From Sycobia sp. Sy_11 (Eukaryota > Arthropoda > Insecta > Hymenoptera > Epichrysomallidae), in assembly GCA_018907035.1 (NCBI GenBank), contig JACCIC010000037.1:1853501-1917500 (forward strand): DNA of 64,000 nt, given 5' to 3'. Below are positions 1-12,849 of this stretch, piece by piece (the first letter of the stretch is position 1; every line of letters starts with the position of its first letter). The translations under genes and the position numbers were made by a program. Under the pieces are notes generated by a model. The model saw only the letters and a program-made list of their open reading frames with translations. It did not search any database and was not told the origin of the DNA.

Positions 1-638
1 ACCTAAGATGGTGATTAAAAAATATCTCTCTAGTATTTTATATTCGATTACTATTTTACATGTTAATGAAGAATAAAAATCTCGATAGCGATCGATTATA
101 TAACTATATCTATGAATTTCGATACATACAATATATGAAAACTGATTAATAAAGAAACGTAGCTAAATAATGAGCGATAACGTATCCCAGAAATATCCCA
201 AGCCTATAAAATAAAACGCCTGACAATATCGAACAAAATAGAATACCAAGAAATAAAACTAATGGAAATGAACCTATACAATGCATGTCCATAATTTTCG
301 CTTTGTCCCGTCACTAAATTATAAACAGCGAAATTTTCAGCGTTGTCATACGTAGAAATGTGCACGGGTGCGTGCAAAAATAATAGAATAAAAAACTATA
401 GTTCGTAGTTGGAAGTATTGTTTGCTCCAACCACGCGACTCTGTTTTTATAGTGTGGGATGACAGGGGAAGCGAAAGAGAAATCCTTTGAAAAAGGGGCG
501 AAACGAACGAACCTAAGAGGAAAAGCTTCCGACTACGTTCTCTTCCTTTTTGCACAGATCCATGATGACTCCGGCAAGGACTAAGAGAGAGAAAGAGAAG
601 CTCAGAAAGCTCCCTTTCCCTTACGAAAGAGTCAAAGC
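1..638. other. AT-rich unique sequence, no gene seen
   Basis: AT-rich to about 540, then purine-rich. Open frames are short and compositionally random. Confidence 0.6.
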
Positions 639-645
639 TCTCTCC

Positions 646-727
<82 letters not shown>

Positions 728-736
728 CTCTCTCTC
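639..736 (+). repeat. (CT)n microsatellite, long
   Basis: About 98 bases of nearly pure CT with a few CC and A interruptions. It is one of the longest such tracts in the window. Confidence 0.97.
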
Positions 737-1086
737 GCTGTCCCCCTTTCTCTTTACACCCCAGTGACTCGCCTATAGTTCTTCGACCACGCATATGAGG
801 CCCTTCGGAGTGGACTAACAATGGAAAGAGAGCTCGAGAGAAAGAAAGAGAGCAGAAAAGAATTTCGTTGGATGTGCGTTCAGCGTGTAAAGAGAAAAGT
901 ACGAACGCACGATAGAAAGAAGGTATAGGGCAATGCAGGGGGAGCAGATTGCGGTCGCTCGCTGGTATTATGACAGCAAACAAAATATCTTGGCGTAACG
1001 GACGCGTGCGACGCACTCGTATAACAGGAGAATGCGCGGAAGGAGCGTTCGTCTCTCTTTCTCTCGGTACACCGAAGAAGAAGTAG

Positions 1087-1143
1087 TGAGAGATAGAGAG
1101 CGAGAGCGAGAGAGGGAGAGAGAGAGACGGAGAGAAGGAGAGA
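1087..1143 (+). repeat. (GA)n microsatellite
   Basis: An imperfect GA tract with C and GG interruptions. It is complementary to the CT tract at 1324-1370 about 180 bases away, so a transcript could fold the two together. Confidence 0.95.
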
Positions 1144-1320
1144 CTCGACTTGGTACTGGAACACACAATGACGGCGTATACCGGTATTGTTCTCCCAGTA
1201 ATTGAATCCATAGCCGCTAGTATCCCGCCCCGTGCCCTTCTCACTTTCGCGCCATTCCCTCCTCCATCCCTCTCCTGTGGCGCTTCGTCTTTATACTTTG
1301 CCGCCGTTCTCTACAACTGG

Positions 1321-1323
<3 letters not shown>

Positions 1324-1363
<40 letters not shown>

Positions 1364-1370
1364 CTCTCTC
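1324..1370 (+). repeat. (CT)n microsatellite
   Basis: Nearly pure CT repeat with one G interruption near its end. Confidence 0.97.
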
Positions 1371-3039
1371 GTCCGTCTTGCAAAACCTCCTCGAGTCGAA
1401 CGATGCCCCTCTACTTCCCTCTCTCTCTCCCGCACTCTTGCTCTTCGCATCGTTTCGAGGGCGAATTTCTCATATCGCTACGCCCGATGCCGGGGAAAAG
1501 AAAGGCGAACGAAGCCGGCTTTGAAAACGGTAGGTGCGCACCCGCGGGAGATCGGCGCCGAATCGAATTTAATGCTCGACGATTGGCGAAAATTGTAACC
1601 TTTCTCTCGGTTGGCAAAGGGCCGCGTGTTTTTAATCCAATTAGGGAATATTTATTGCGCGTCCATGACGAGCCTTGGAGACGCGCCCGAATATTTGAAT
1701 CCTGCTCCCGCTTTTCTCGGGAATATCAAAAAGGCAGAAAAAGCGAGCACTTGAGTTTACCGCGCTGACTCTCGTATAATGACTTTGCATCCGTACTCTT
1801 TTGAAAATATATTATATAATTGCAAATTAGCGATTGGTACAAAGCTTTCAGATCTTCAGTCTGGACAAATTTTCCGACTTATGCCTTGAACAATTTTTGA
1901 ATGGAGAATTCTCATTGCTGTAACGACTGGCACGATAAACGAGGAAGAAAAGATACGCTGACATTACCAAACGCAAGATGGTCGCTCAATTATCCCATTG
2001 GTTTTTATTCGCTTGTAAAGTGCGATAGATTTATCGCGACTTTGGGAATTTTTTTCCCGGCGCCTCCTCTCCACGCCCCGGATCGAGTTCTCTTTCTCCA
2101 GTTTTATAGTCTGTCGTCATTTTTACAACTTATTGTAAAATATCCTCCGTCTCTTTCGCTCTTTTTCTGCGCTCCAAAACGAGCGCAACTCGTAACCTAG
2201 CAAGCGGAGAGTTTATTAAAAAGTTTTTTACAATGCATGAAGAAAAAAACTCGAAGCTCGAAAACGCGATCGTCCCGGTCAAGTCGTAAAAAACTCGCAC
2301 GAAAAAAAAGGTGCAGAATATAAATAATGTGAAAGTTTTATGTATTAAACAAAGGAAAGAGATGGAAATTGACACGATATAGTCCTGGAATAATGTCGTG
2401 GTAACTTACGATGTCAAATTTAATTTCACGATATTATTGCTTCTATAGAGACTGTTTGCGCGTTCACATATCTCTATAAGCTTAAATGAAAAAACCTTAC
2501 GTTAAAATTAGTGGCCAAAAAGAGGTAAGAAAACATAGCATGCGCAAGAAAGGCACGCGATGCTTAAATATGCATTATAAATGTTCATTAAAGAAATTGA
2601 ATTTTGAGAATTAAATTTTGAGAACAAATAGAATTAACTATTCTTACATAGTTTTAATTTAATATAATGATCACCTAAAAACAGGTCCGAAGCGTAAATT
2701 AACTGAAACATATTTTTTGGTTAATTCTCTTTTAATTCGTTTTTACTTATACTTTATATAGTGAGATTTCATTGTAACTTTTATATTTTTTAAATTATAT
2801 TATTATTTTCTGTTTGAACTGGATCATGAAGACTGTAAAAAATATAGCGAATTTCAGCTATCGATTGAAAGGTAGTACAGTAACAATGAATTTATTTTAT
2901 AGGCATTGATTATTATCAACTAATTCATCCTGAATATGAACTTTTATTTTACCAATTTTCTTTATACAAATAAACATTGGCTCAAAAGACATTTGCACGC
3001 ATACATAGTAGTGAAGAACATCCACATCGTCTCAATCTG

Positions 3040-3047
<8 letters not shown>
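1371..3047. other. GC-rich, then AT-rich; no gene seen
   Basis: Moderately GC-rich to about 1780, AT-rich after. A tiny duplication of ATTTTGAGAA lies near 2602-2626. Open frames of up to 178 codons begin inside the CT repeat and have no recognisable domain. Confidence 0.6.

Positions 3048-3090
<43 letters not shown>
3048..3090 (+). repeat. (CT)n microsatellite
   Basis: CT tract preceded by a short poly-C run and interrupted once by an A. It marks the edge between an AT-rich block and a GC-rich one. Confidence 0.95.
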
Positions 3091-3579
3091 GTTTACCCTC
3101 TTAATTAATTTTATGGACGAGACGTCTCGCTTGCGTTTCATCCTCGTGCTCTACTAAACTATAGGTCGCGCACTAAGGGAAAAAATAGCCAGGCGTACGA
3201 TGTAGTGAGACAGCCGCGCGCAAGCGCAAAGAAGGCCGAGTAGAGGCTCAAAAAGAGTATCATATACGACCCAGCGATGAGAATAGCCTCGCCGAAGTAC
3301 ATACGAGAAGAGGGCTTTTGCACAGCCCGAGCGTTGAAGCCGTCACCCACGCCAACCCCCCCCCCCAACCGCTTGCCGGGAATAATTCATGAAATTCTCA
3401 ATAGAGGACGATCTCCCGGCACCCGCATCGGTGTCTCTGTCGTGGTTTGCGCGAGCTTTGACCCTCCACCCCGTCCCTCTGAAGAGGAAGCCGCACACAG
3501 CACCGAGTGTCGGCTACGACGCGCCGACGTACGCTTACTCCTCTCTAGGCGCACCCGGGCTACATACATATATATGTGT

Positions 3580-3580
3580 A

Positions 3581-3625
<45 letters not shown>
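3580..3625 (+). repeat. (TG/TA)n microsatellite
   Basis: TGTATATG-type sequence running into about 17 TA units, embedded in a GC-rich block. Confidence 0.95.
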
Positions 3626-3630
<5 letters not shown>

Positions 3631-4048
3631 TACAGAGAGCGTGTAGCACGCGCATAATTAACCGCGCGCGAGGCCTGCGCCCCGGCGCCGCGCGCGCGCA
3701 GGTGCGGCATCAGGTGGCGCGAAGATCTGATTGCCAATCGGGCGCTGTATTCCCTGCCCGTGCAGACACGCTAAGCGAAGCGGCTGGGGGGGGGGGCGCT
3801 TTCCCATGCCACGACGAGTATGCACGGTGCGACGAAATTAGAGATCGTAAATTCCATCGATACGCGCGGAGAGAGACGCCGGCTGCCGGGCGAGGAGGCC
3901 GAACACACGCCGGAGAATTAATTATTGCGCGCGCCGGAAGATGCTGGGCAAATTGTGCGAGGTATATATTCATGTATGAATTACAGATTATTAGGGGCTA
4001 CTTCTTGGTGGTTGGCCCACCCTCGGTAGATTGCCGAGCATGAGAAAG

Positions 4049-4055
4049 AGAGAGC

Positions 4056-4115
<60 letters not shown>
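4049..4115 (+). repeat. (GA)n microsatellite
   Basis: A long, almost uninterrupted GA tract, with further purine-rich sequence on both sides. Confidence 0.97.
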
Positions 4116-4117
<2 letters not shown>

Positions 4118-5285
4118 AGCGGAGAGACGCCGCTTCTTGCTACTCCCCTCGGTTCGCTGTAACCGTGCTTTCATTTTTCTCCTCTGAGAAGATGAGGTTT
4201 GTATTACGGACAGCCCGAGGTGAAAGTCGAAAAGGAAGAGATTTCTTTCATCCCCTGTCTTATTTTTTCTCAGCAAGGCATGACGAGGCCGTTGCGAGCG
4301 AATCAAGCGGAAACGTTCACGATGTACAAAGGGATTTTCATCCCGTACAAATTTGAACATCGATCGCCGCACGATTCGATTTAGTAGAAGATTGATTAAA
4401 CAATTTTATTCGTTCGAGGCGTTCGAGCCCTGTGATATTTTAATAAAGCCACGGCACTAGTAAAAACCAACTTATTAACACATGAATGAAGTACGCAAAC
4501 GTTTACTTTCGAACGAAAAATTATATTGTACGAGATTAAAAATAATAGAAACGCAAAGTAAGCGTAGGTATTTTATCGTACGAAACGACGCGTATCCACG
4601 GAAAATCTCAGCCGACGGCAAAAACGAAGGAAAAGCGTGCATGGAAATGCTGCAGAGCTTTATGAAACAACCAAGCTCAAATCTTTTAATGGGCAAGAAT
4701 GTTCTCGCCATTGCATTTCCATGTAAGCTCTGCTTTCCCCTCCCTTTCGCCTTACAAAGCAGGACGAGGGCTTCCGTACACGTACGCGTGTAACTCGAAA
4801 TCGGGCTTTTGTTTGTCGAACAGAAAAGAGAGAGGGGAGAGGGAAATAAAAGCCTATATACAGACACACATGCGAACGCCTGCACAAGTGTGCACACGAA
4901 ACGAGAGCGCTCGCACGCGTGGCGAAAGTCGAACTCCCACTCTCGGAAAAGCGAAGGAGTGGCAGAAAAAGAGAGAGGGAGAGAGATTATCGAATTTCGC
5001 TGTTCGCGCTCCGTTTGCCGAGCATTAGAACGCGAGCACAGTCAGGCTGGAGGAAGCGTAAAGCGCGGGGAAAGGAGGGGGAGGGGATCGATGCGCTACC
5101 CCCATCCGGGAACAAGGAGAAAAGCACCGCCGCTTGCTCGTGCGAATTTTATTTGAGGGCGATGGATATACATATATAGAGTGCGATGAAAAGGAGACGC
5201 GAAGAGTCTCGTCGTCGTCGCCGTCGTCGTCTGGGTCCTGCGTCGGCAGAGAGCGTGAGCTTCAGACGAATGACACTCGTATTCG

Positions 5286-5287
<2 letters not shown>

Positions 5288-5323
<36 letters not shown>
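5288..5323 (+). repeat. (CT)n microsatellite
   Basis: Pure CT tract in a GC-rich block. Confidence 0.95.
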
Positions 5324-5325
<2 letters not shown>

Positions 5326-6164
5326 TTTCCAGCTACTTTTACGCCGTGCGCGAAGAATATTAACTAGTCTCTGCCCCGACCCCACCCGCGCTCGGGATGA
5401 CTGCTCACGAGTTTCGAGTCTAACAAGATTTTTTAGAATAAAGAACCCTCAAGCGACGGTAGGCTGCGGCGCCCGTTTATACGGATCCTCTGCTGCTTTA
5501 TACTTTGTCGGGAGTGTGCGCGGGGTAAAAGAGGAAGGGGACAGAGTCATTTTCCCTTTTATTTGCACTGTATTGAAACGGAACTCGATTTTTCACGAAG
5601 TCTTAATGAATAAATTGCCGCTAACTCTCACGGAGGGCTCGCGCCCTGGCTTTGGTAAGGATACGAAAAATGAGGACAGAAAGAGAGGGAGAGAGAGAAC
5701 GTGACAGAAAAAGAGAGAGACAGAAACGGAGAGAAGCTGAAGCGCTCGAATAGGGAAAAAGTTTGAGCATTATCTAATTTGAGCTTCCGCCCCGACCCTT
5801 CGCCTTCGAGCAACCCAAATGTTCGCAACTGAAACTTAGTTTTCTTATGAAATCATTGTCTTGCGCAACGTGTCCCTAACTGTGAAGCAAGAAAAGCTCT
5901 TAACCCAATTTCTATAAACTTTTTGGTTTATACGTTAGAATTAAATTTCGATCGTCGGACAAAGGCTGTAAGTCACTGTCTAATTGACGCTAAAGGATGC
6001 TAAGATTTGCAAATGTGAATTAATTTAATAGCTCGTATCAATTACCGAAAAATATCATCTTTCGCATCACGATAACTATATAAATATGTAAAAATAATTT
6101 AAAAATGTATAAACTTTGAAAAAAAGCATTTAGGAATGCGGGTTTGCTCGCTTGCTACCTTTCA

Positions 6165-6197
6165 TTAAAAAAAAAAAAAAAAAAAGAAGAAGAAAAA
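6165..6197 (+). repeat. A-rich tract
   Basis: About 20 consecutive A followed by GAAGAAGAAAAA. Read on the minus strand it is a long pyrimidine tract followed after AATGAAAG by GTAGC, an acceptor-like arrangement with a poor regenerated donor. Confidence 0.9.
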
Positions 6198-6387
6198 TGT
6201 TTCAAGTAGCACGCGATGGGTTTAGTCAGACGTCGCGAAATATCTTTTTCCCCAAGGTAAAGGTACGGGAGAAGCCCTGGAGGAAAATAAATACGCCTTC
6301 AAATGCTCGCCCCGACGACACGATGGAAGGGCTAGTAACGAGTGTACAACTTTGAAGCGGGCACTCACAGAGCGTAGACTCGACAGG

Positions 6388-6396
6388 AAGAGAGAG

Positions 6397-6451
<55 letters not shown>
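6388..6451 (+). repeat. (GA)n microsatellite
   Basis: Nearly pure GA tract, interrupted by AATG near its start. Confidence 0.97.
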
Positions 6452-6452
<1 letters not shown>

Positions 6453-6862
6453 GAGTAGAAACGTCCACCAGTAGTATGACCCACGCAGTCGATCCGAGAG
6501 GTAAACTTACAGAAGTAGAGCCTGGCAGGACCCAAGTTTCTCGACTCCTCGGCTCTTAAAGCTTTTCCCCGCGCGAGCGAATTTCTCAAGTTATGATTTA
6601 GTATCCTGCCGAGGCAGCGTGCTGGGCAGCAAGACTAGAGAGAGAGAGTGTCTCTGCCGTCGAGGGCGGCACGTCCTGGAGGAGGCGCGCCGAAGTAACT
6701 TTCTAACTAGGCGGTTAGCTGCGGCTTAGCGGACGCGAAATATTGGGGAGAAGTGGGGAAACCGAAGGGGCGGGGGGTCGCTGCCACAGCCGCGGCACTC
6801 GCCCTGCGCCGCTATACGTGTATTGCCGCGAGCGCCGAGGGGTTGGGTTGGAGACATAAGCC

Positions 6863-6908
6863 TACTTGTACAAGTAATTTTGGCGAGGCGCTCAAATAAT
6901 TGAGCGCC
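6863..6908. repeat. Two adjacent perfect palindromes
   Basis: Bases 6863-6876 (TACTTGTACAAGTA) form a perfect 14-base palindrome. Ten bases later, GGCGCTCAA at 6887-6895 and TTGAGCGCC at 6900-6908 form a perfect 9-base-pair inverted repeat around ATAA. They sit in a GC-rich, CpG-rich block without coding potential. They could be binding sites for dimeric factors or a small RNA hairpin. Confidence 0.85.
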
Positions 6909-8334
6909 GATCTCCCGCGCAACTTGTGCGTATGAGAGTGTGCGTGCGTGTTTACGTGTGCGGAGGCTGCCGCGGGGGCTTTGACCGAGATTTCGAGGCG
7001 AGCCGCCAGAAGGGTCTTGGCGTTACTCGGGGACTGTTGTGAGAAAATGGACGGTCCTTGAACGAGTAAGCATGTGACGCTATTTTTGTTTATCTAGTGA
7101 CAGCCGACTTTCTGATCAAATCAATTAAATTCAAAAAGCTCCTAATGGCATTATACGTAGTAAACTTACTTGCTTGTATGGGAAAAAAGCTCTGTCGGAC
7201 TTTAAACATAGAGACAGTGTAAAAAATAAAACATATTGTTTGCATTTTGTTAATTATCTTTTCCTTTTTCAATGTACATATGTATCTCGATTTATTATGT
7301 ATTTGATATGCCATTATAATAAATTGATATTTATAACTAACCATCTGAAAAACAATACGGACAAAAATTAAAAACCTACACATATCTGTTAAGAACAATG
7401 CTTGACGTTAAGACCTGTCAATAACTGTCATGTATTTCTAAAATTAGAAATGTATTTTCATCGGAAATTTCGTAATTGGCGCAGTAAAGCTGAAATTATA
7501 CGCATTGATAGATTTTCTCATTAGCTCGAGTAACTTAATAAAAATTGTGCGGCCCCCGAGGATCTACAGTTAGTCTATAATTATTCTATTTTAAAACATA
7601 GTCAAACTGTCATATTACTTTCTGCACTAGTCATTAGTTTAATATATTTAAACCAAAAAACATAAGAAATACATACAACTATTTAAGTATCGTCGAAAGG
7701 GGCAACGCGCTAATCCAAACGAATATTCACAAGTGCACGCAGATTAATCTAAAATTTCCATTGAAATTAATAATTATTCAAATTAAATTAGTTAAATTCC
7801 TTGGAAATTTCTGCGCTCAGGTGCGCTAAAGCATCAAAAACTTCAATATTATCATTATCGTAAGCAGTTGAAAACTATATGGAAATTAGAAAGTCAAACC
7901 AATGGAAAAAAGGGAGGGAGGAAAGTCGTTTCAGTGCTGTAACTATAATTACGATCAGAGTTTAATTGAACGTTTAAAGCCACAGAAACCGCCAAGTTTG
8001 CGGTAAAAAGTTATTGTCAACTATTCAATTATAACAAAACTTTATACAGTTCGGAACCAAGGAACCGTTCTTTCAAATGGTCGCTGTCTCCTTCTTATCC
8101 CACCTCCCCCTCCTTCTCTGCTCACCTCTCGGCGTAATTCTTCCCGACAGCCGCGCCGTGATTTCCGCTCGACTCGTCCGCGTCTTTCAATTGAATTCCA
8201 AGGACATCCTTCCCTCGATTACGTCATCCAATTATTTCTGGAGTGATCGTTCCAACAATTAACGATCGAACTCGAACGGCTTATATTGACGCTGAATGGT
8301 CCATTACTAAGTTTCGCGCGTAAAATATATAAGC

Positions 8335-8410
<76 letters not shown>

Positions 8411-9810
8411 GTGTGTGTGTGTGTGTGTGTGTGCGCATATAATGACAACAAGCTTTGTCGTTACGACCAAAACGAGAGGTATTAGATTAGATTTATATAC
8501 AGAGCAAGGAATTGCTGCGTTAACAATGGCCACGGATTTGATATAATCCAAATGCAATAAAAAATTTATTAAAATGAGATATTGGCATAAATTGTAATAG
8601 ATTGTAATCATAGATTTCAATCAAGAATATAACTATACAGCATTTCTAATCTTGACGAAAGAATGAACAAACAATAAAATAAACTGCTACATAATTTATC
8701 CCGCTGGAGATAATATTGATGTTATATAATGAAAATAATTCATTAATGTTTTGAATTCAATAAAGATATACAGATTGCTAATTAGTAGAAAATATTGCAG
8801 ATTATGCCGTTTTCCACCTTAAAAACGCGTGTCCAAGTAATAGAGGTAGAAAGGGAATATTAAGACGCAGATATTATAACTGAAATTAGGATAGATAGGT
8901 ACAAGATAACATAAATAAATAAGATTTCTTTTTATTTTGATACAAATAGCACAGTGTATCTTTGAATTACGAAGTCAAATGAGTATTTATACTAAAGGAA
9001 CAAAACCAGAAAGTCTATCATAACCGAACACCGCTCTCATTCTTTCGCACATCTCACACTGCAATTGTGTATAGTAGACCAACTCAATTGTATACACGAG
9101 TGTTGCATACAATGCGGCAGCCCGAGGATGCATTAACAGAGAGAGATGAAAACTCTTATCTTGTCCACCGAATTCTCTCGATTAACGTCAAACTTTGGAA
9201 TTGCCCAATCAAGACTCCGTCATCCGATAATGGCGCCCGCGAATTTGCGCTTAAAATAAGCTTTCGCCCTATTGACGCGGCGTCAGGGCGAAAATACGGG
9301 CACTCGCTCGTACATCCAGTTACATTCGAGATATTACGATTGGCTATAACGCGATATAGAATCGAGGTGTTAATTACGATGGCAGCTCGACGTTTATTTC
9401 GATAAAGTAACATAATCACAATCCTTTTCCCGTGTTACGGGATAATTGTGTTTTTATTTTTTACTGAAAATGATCAAATTATTTTGACGGAATTGAATTA
9501 TTTGATAATCCAATATCCCAATACGCATACAGCTATTATCTGCCAAGCGGTAATCGGTTCATTCTGGAGAAGCACTTCGATATTGTTTGATTTTGAGATG
9601 CATAAGCCAGACAAATTCCGCAAAAGGCACAGAGAAGAGATCATTCGACAGACACAAAAAACCTACCGTGTCAGCTGACTGTAAGCCTATCAATTCTAAA
9701 AATACTCTTACTCCATGAGCATTTTGATTAGATTTATATTACGAGCTTTCTTCAACTCATATTTTCTATCTTTTGTTTCCGCTTTGCGTATTATAAATCA
9801 GGACAGACCA
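6909..9810. other. Mostly AT-rich unique sequence, no gene seen
   Basis: GC-rich to about 7070, then AT-rich. The 112-codon frame at 9067-9405 shows no domain and overlaps an equally open minus-strand frame. Confidence 0.55.
8339..8433 (+). repeat. Compound (CT)n(GT)n microsatellite
   Basis: About 70 bases of CT switch to about 11 GT units at 8411. The junction of a triplex-prone with a Z-prone tract is of structural interest. Confidence 0.97.
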
Positions 9811-10588
9811 TTCGGATGAAATTTTATGCATTGACGCGTAATCGACGGAGACTGCAATTTTACCTGCGCACCACGACACGTTTATACGAGCACCGCTTAC
9901 AAAAAGCCTGCAGTTACAAAGTCCACCTTGCAATATTTACGAGCGCTCTATACTATGCAATCTCTCACCGACAGATCTCCGCCCGATCTCAAAGGGGAAA
10001 CTGGGGCGCGCCCGCCGAAGTACCTAACTGTCAAGCCGCGCCTCGCTCAAGAGAGCCGCCTCCTCTACCCCGTCTCCCCCACCCCGTACCCGTCAATTAT
10101 TATCCCCTCCCGCGCGGAGTAAAGCTACACGCCGTGCCTGCGTCGCGCCAGTCGAACGGGCTCCCCGAGTTCGCCATTTATAATTGAACGGCTGTTTCTC
10201 TGCCCCCCATCCCCGTTCGGCCCCTTCCTTTCCCTCCGGCCCGCGAGCAGTCGGGACTACAAGGATGACGGGAGCGAAATCAGCGTCCCCTTAATTTCGT
10301 TAAGTCGACGCCACGTAGCCCCGACTTCGGACCGTGAGGACTCGGAGCAATCATTGCCTCCCGCCACCCTGTACCGGATTTTCTTTTTTACGATGTTTAT
10401 TTATTTACGCGGCGCTCCAGAGGCGGGCGGAGCGAAATCAAAGGAGGGAGAATGGGAAATAGCCGAGCGGAGAGCGAGACGTTATAGCGCGGCACAGTCG
10501 CCCTTAACCTTTGCCTTTGGCGCTCATAGTTGCGCGCGCGACCAATCTAACCCTTGTCGTGTCGCGGTATCTCGTAACCAACTCCCCC

Positions 10589-10589
<1 letters not shown>

Positions 10590-10631
<42 letters not shown>
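10590..10631 (+). repeat. (CT)n microsatellite
   Basis: CT tract with one A and one G interruption, in a pyrimidine-rich stretch that continues to about 11000. Confidence 0.95.
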
Positions 10632-10979
10632 ACTAGACCCGTCTCTCTTTCTCGGCCTTTGCCTCGCTCTGCTTTATATTTTATTCAGCCCCTATTGAAT
10701 TCGGGCTCAATCTCTCGAGAGTGTCTTTGCCGACCGCCGCCAGCGAAACCATGAGGGAAAATCTTTCTTTCCACCTTCCTCCCCGCCACGTCCCGCTCGC
10801 CCGACCTTCTGTGTTCTTCTCTCTCGTCCCTCCCACTTTCCTACAGCTACGCTATTCGTCCTGACTTTTCCTCCGCGACGCACACTTTCTTCTTCTCTTT
10901 TCGGTGTCGCCTTCCTCCTCTCTCCTTTGCATTCCCTCACGGATAAATGTGCTCCTCTCCCGCGATCCCGAATCGTTTA

Positions 10980-11092
10980 TCTCCTCTCTCTCTCTCTCTC
11001 TCCCTCCCCCTTTACATTAAGCAAGCGACCTTATTGCTTTCTTGCTCGCAGGTTTTCTTTCTCTCTCTCTCTCTCTCGCTCTCCCTTTCTCC
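10980..11092 (+). repeat. Two neighbouring (CT)n tracts
   Basis: CT tracts at 10980-11003 and 11056-11092 are separated by 50 bases of mixed sequence. They are complementary to the GA tract at 11480-11532. Confidence 0.93.
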
Positions 11093-11479
11093 CGCGCTGT
11101 TTTCTTTATTTTCTCCGTTCTTCCGTAGCTCGCTATCGCATTCCAATATAGTATGCCAATCTCATTACGTGTACACCGCGCCTCCTGCAGTTCCCGGACA
11201 CTCGGGCGCGATTCCTCGTCTGCGCGTTCCTTACAAGCCCCGGCGCTCTGCATCGGACGCGTCTGTTTCAAGTACGAGCGGAAAGGGAGAGGAAGGGTAG
11301 GCAGCCGGATCGTTTACAGCACGTCGAGGAGAGATACTCGACAGATAAAAGGGAGAGAAACGACGCGCGGAGGAGTGTGTACGCGCAGAGAGCGGCAGAG
11401 GGTGGTATCGCGCCGCCCGGCTGCACAAACGCAAAAGAGATAATTGAACGCGCGCGCGGGCGGGCGCGCCGATTGTCGA

Positions 11480-11492
11480 GGAAGAGAGGCAG

Positions 11493-11532
<40 letters not shown>
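11480..11532 (+). repeat. (GA)n microsatellite
   Basis: Imperfect, then pure, GA tract in a very GC-rich block. Confidence 0.95.
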
Positions 11533-11534
<2 letters not shown>

Positions 11535-11894
11535 TAAAGGGGGTGGCTCCGTGAGGCGGCTCGCCGCCTTCTTTTCTCGCGCTCTTTCTTTCGTTCAGGC
11601 GCGGCGAGCTGTTGCTTTTTTTTTTGTCGCCAAGCTGCGACAGGCGTACAGACAAGCGCATAGCCTCGCACCCTCGTACACCCCTCGTGTCGCGGGCGCG
11701 ACCGACGCGCGATTTCCACGGGACTCTGCTGTGCATTTAGACGCGAAATTGAGGTCGTTAAAAAGAGACGACGCGGCATAGTACACTAGTACATATTACC
11801 CGTGGCTGGAAATGGCGCGAACGACTGAGCGTGCGTGCGCGAGCTTTTAAAAGCCGAGATATGCTTTGCCTTGCATTTCTCTATATATCTAAGT

Positions 11895-11922
11895 AAGAGA
11901 GAGAGAGAGAGAGGGGGGGGGA
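11895..11922 (+). repeat. (GA)n plus G run
   Basis: GA units followed by a run of nine or more G, at the boundary of the AT-rich block that follows. Confidence 0.93.
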
Positions 11923-12797
11923 GTTAGATGGGTAGATACATAGGTACATAGATTTATTTATATTAAGAAAATACAATAACAAAAATCATTATTGTATGAG
12001 TTGCCTAAAGTTACATCATTTGGTACAAAAATTTCTGCAATATCTAAGGGGATATTCTATAGAGAATGGATACACTTTGTTAAATATTATAATTAGGTCT
12101 TGAATATATCATTGAAAATTATAATGTAGCCATAACATCAGAAAAAAATACTAAATAAATACGTTAAATAAAGAAAATCACAGTAACAAGAGGAAGATAA
12201 ATAGATGTATGTTCATTTATGTACCTGTACAAAATGTGAATTGTAATAATAAAGTTCTACAAATACATATAATATGCAAATCGTCAAACAAGACCAGAGC
12301 AATGTAGTATACTCGTCGCAATCACGCAAAACATTTAATAAGGTAATATTACGAAGCGATATATGTTCAAGTTAAACATTAGAAATAATGCTTTGAAACA
12401 ATCGTAGAAAGTCAAAAAACTTAAACTCTATCACAGACAGCAAATCGCAGTAAATGGAAAAAGAGTGCGTAGATAGGATGCCGAAGACAGGTTTATTAAT
12501 TTTATATCGATGACACGTCGTCGCGGATCTATTACTGATTATGTCCGATGCAAAGCAAGAAAATGGGAAGGTAATACGTGTCTATTAAATTTTCACGCTG
12601 CACGCGTCATTGGCAAAATGAAGGAGGTGGTTTTCTAAATGTGGTCATCGGTTGGATAGCTGATGATATTAAGTAAAAAATAACAATAAAACAAAGAAGA
12701 AGAAGACAAGCAATCCATTCTATATAAAACTTGTACGCTTATTAAATTCAGCGATAATTCTCGCAGATTAAGTGCAAAAGCTTTATGCGTATACGCA

Positions 12798-12799
<2 letters not shown>
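11923..12799. other. AT-rich sequence, no gene seen
   Basis: At 12224 on the minus strand, CAATTCACATTTTGTACAG is joined to GTACAT. The acceptor is fair, but the regenerated donor is too weak to call a ratchet site. Confidence 0.55.

Positions 12800-12846
<47 letters not shown>
12800..12846 (+). repeat. (TA)n microsatellite
   Basis: About 23 perfect TA units at an AT-rich to GC-rich boundary. Confidence 0.97.

Positions 12847-12849
<3 letters not shown>

Larger units (their letters stand above)
3091..5287. other. GC-rich block with CpG-dense core; no gene seen
   Basis: Bases 3660-3720 and 3880-3950 are CpG-dense and include AATTAATTATTGCGCGCGCC-type sequence near 3916-3935 and ATAATTAACCGCGCG near 3653-3667. 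GTTCGAGCCC at 4425 resembles a tRNA B box, but no A box or cloverleaf surrounds it. Confidence 0.5.
5324..6862. other. Mixed sequence, no gene seen
   Basis: GC-rich to 5820, AT-rich to 6180, then GC-rich again from about 6600. Contains the A-run and GA tract listed separately. Confidence 0.55.
9811..11894. other. GC-rich, pyrimidine-rich block; no gene seen
   Basis: CpG-rich with several CT tracts. Frames of 114-140 codons on both strands are Ser/Leu/Arg-rich and come from repeats and GC-rich sequence. Confidence 0.55.

Noticed and set aside
4380..4440. GTTCGAGCCC resembling a tRNA B box
   Set aside because: No A box, acceptor stem or cloverleaf around it.
12205..12245. Minus-strand TACAG/GTACAT at 12224 as a ratchet site
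   Set aside because: Fair acceptor, but the donor half lacks the G at +5.
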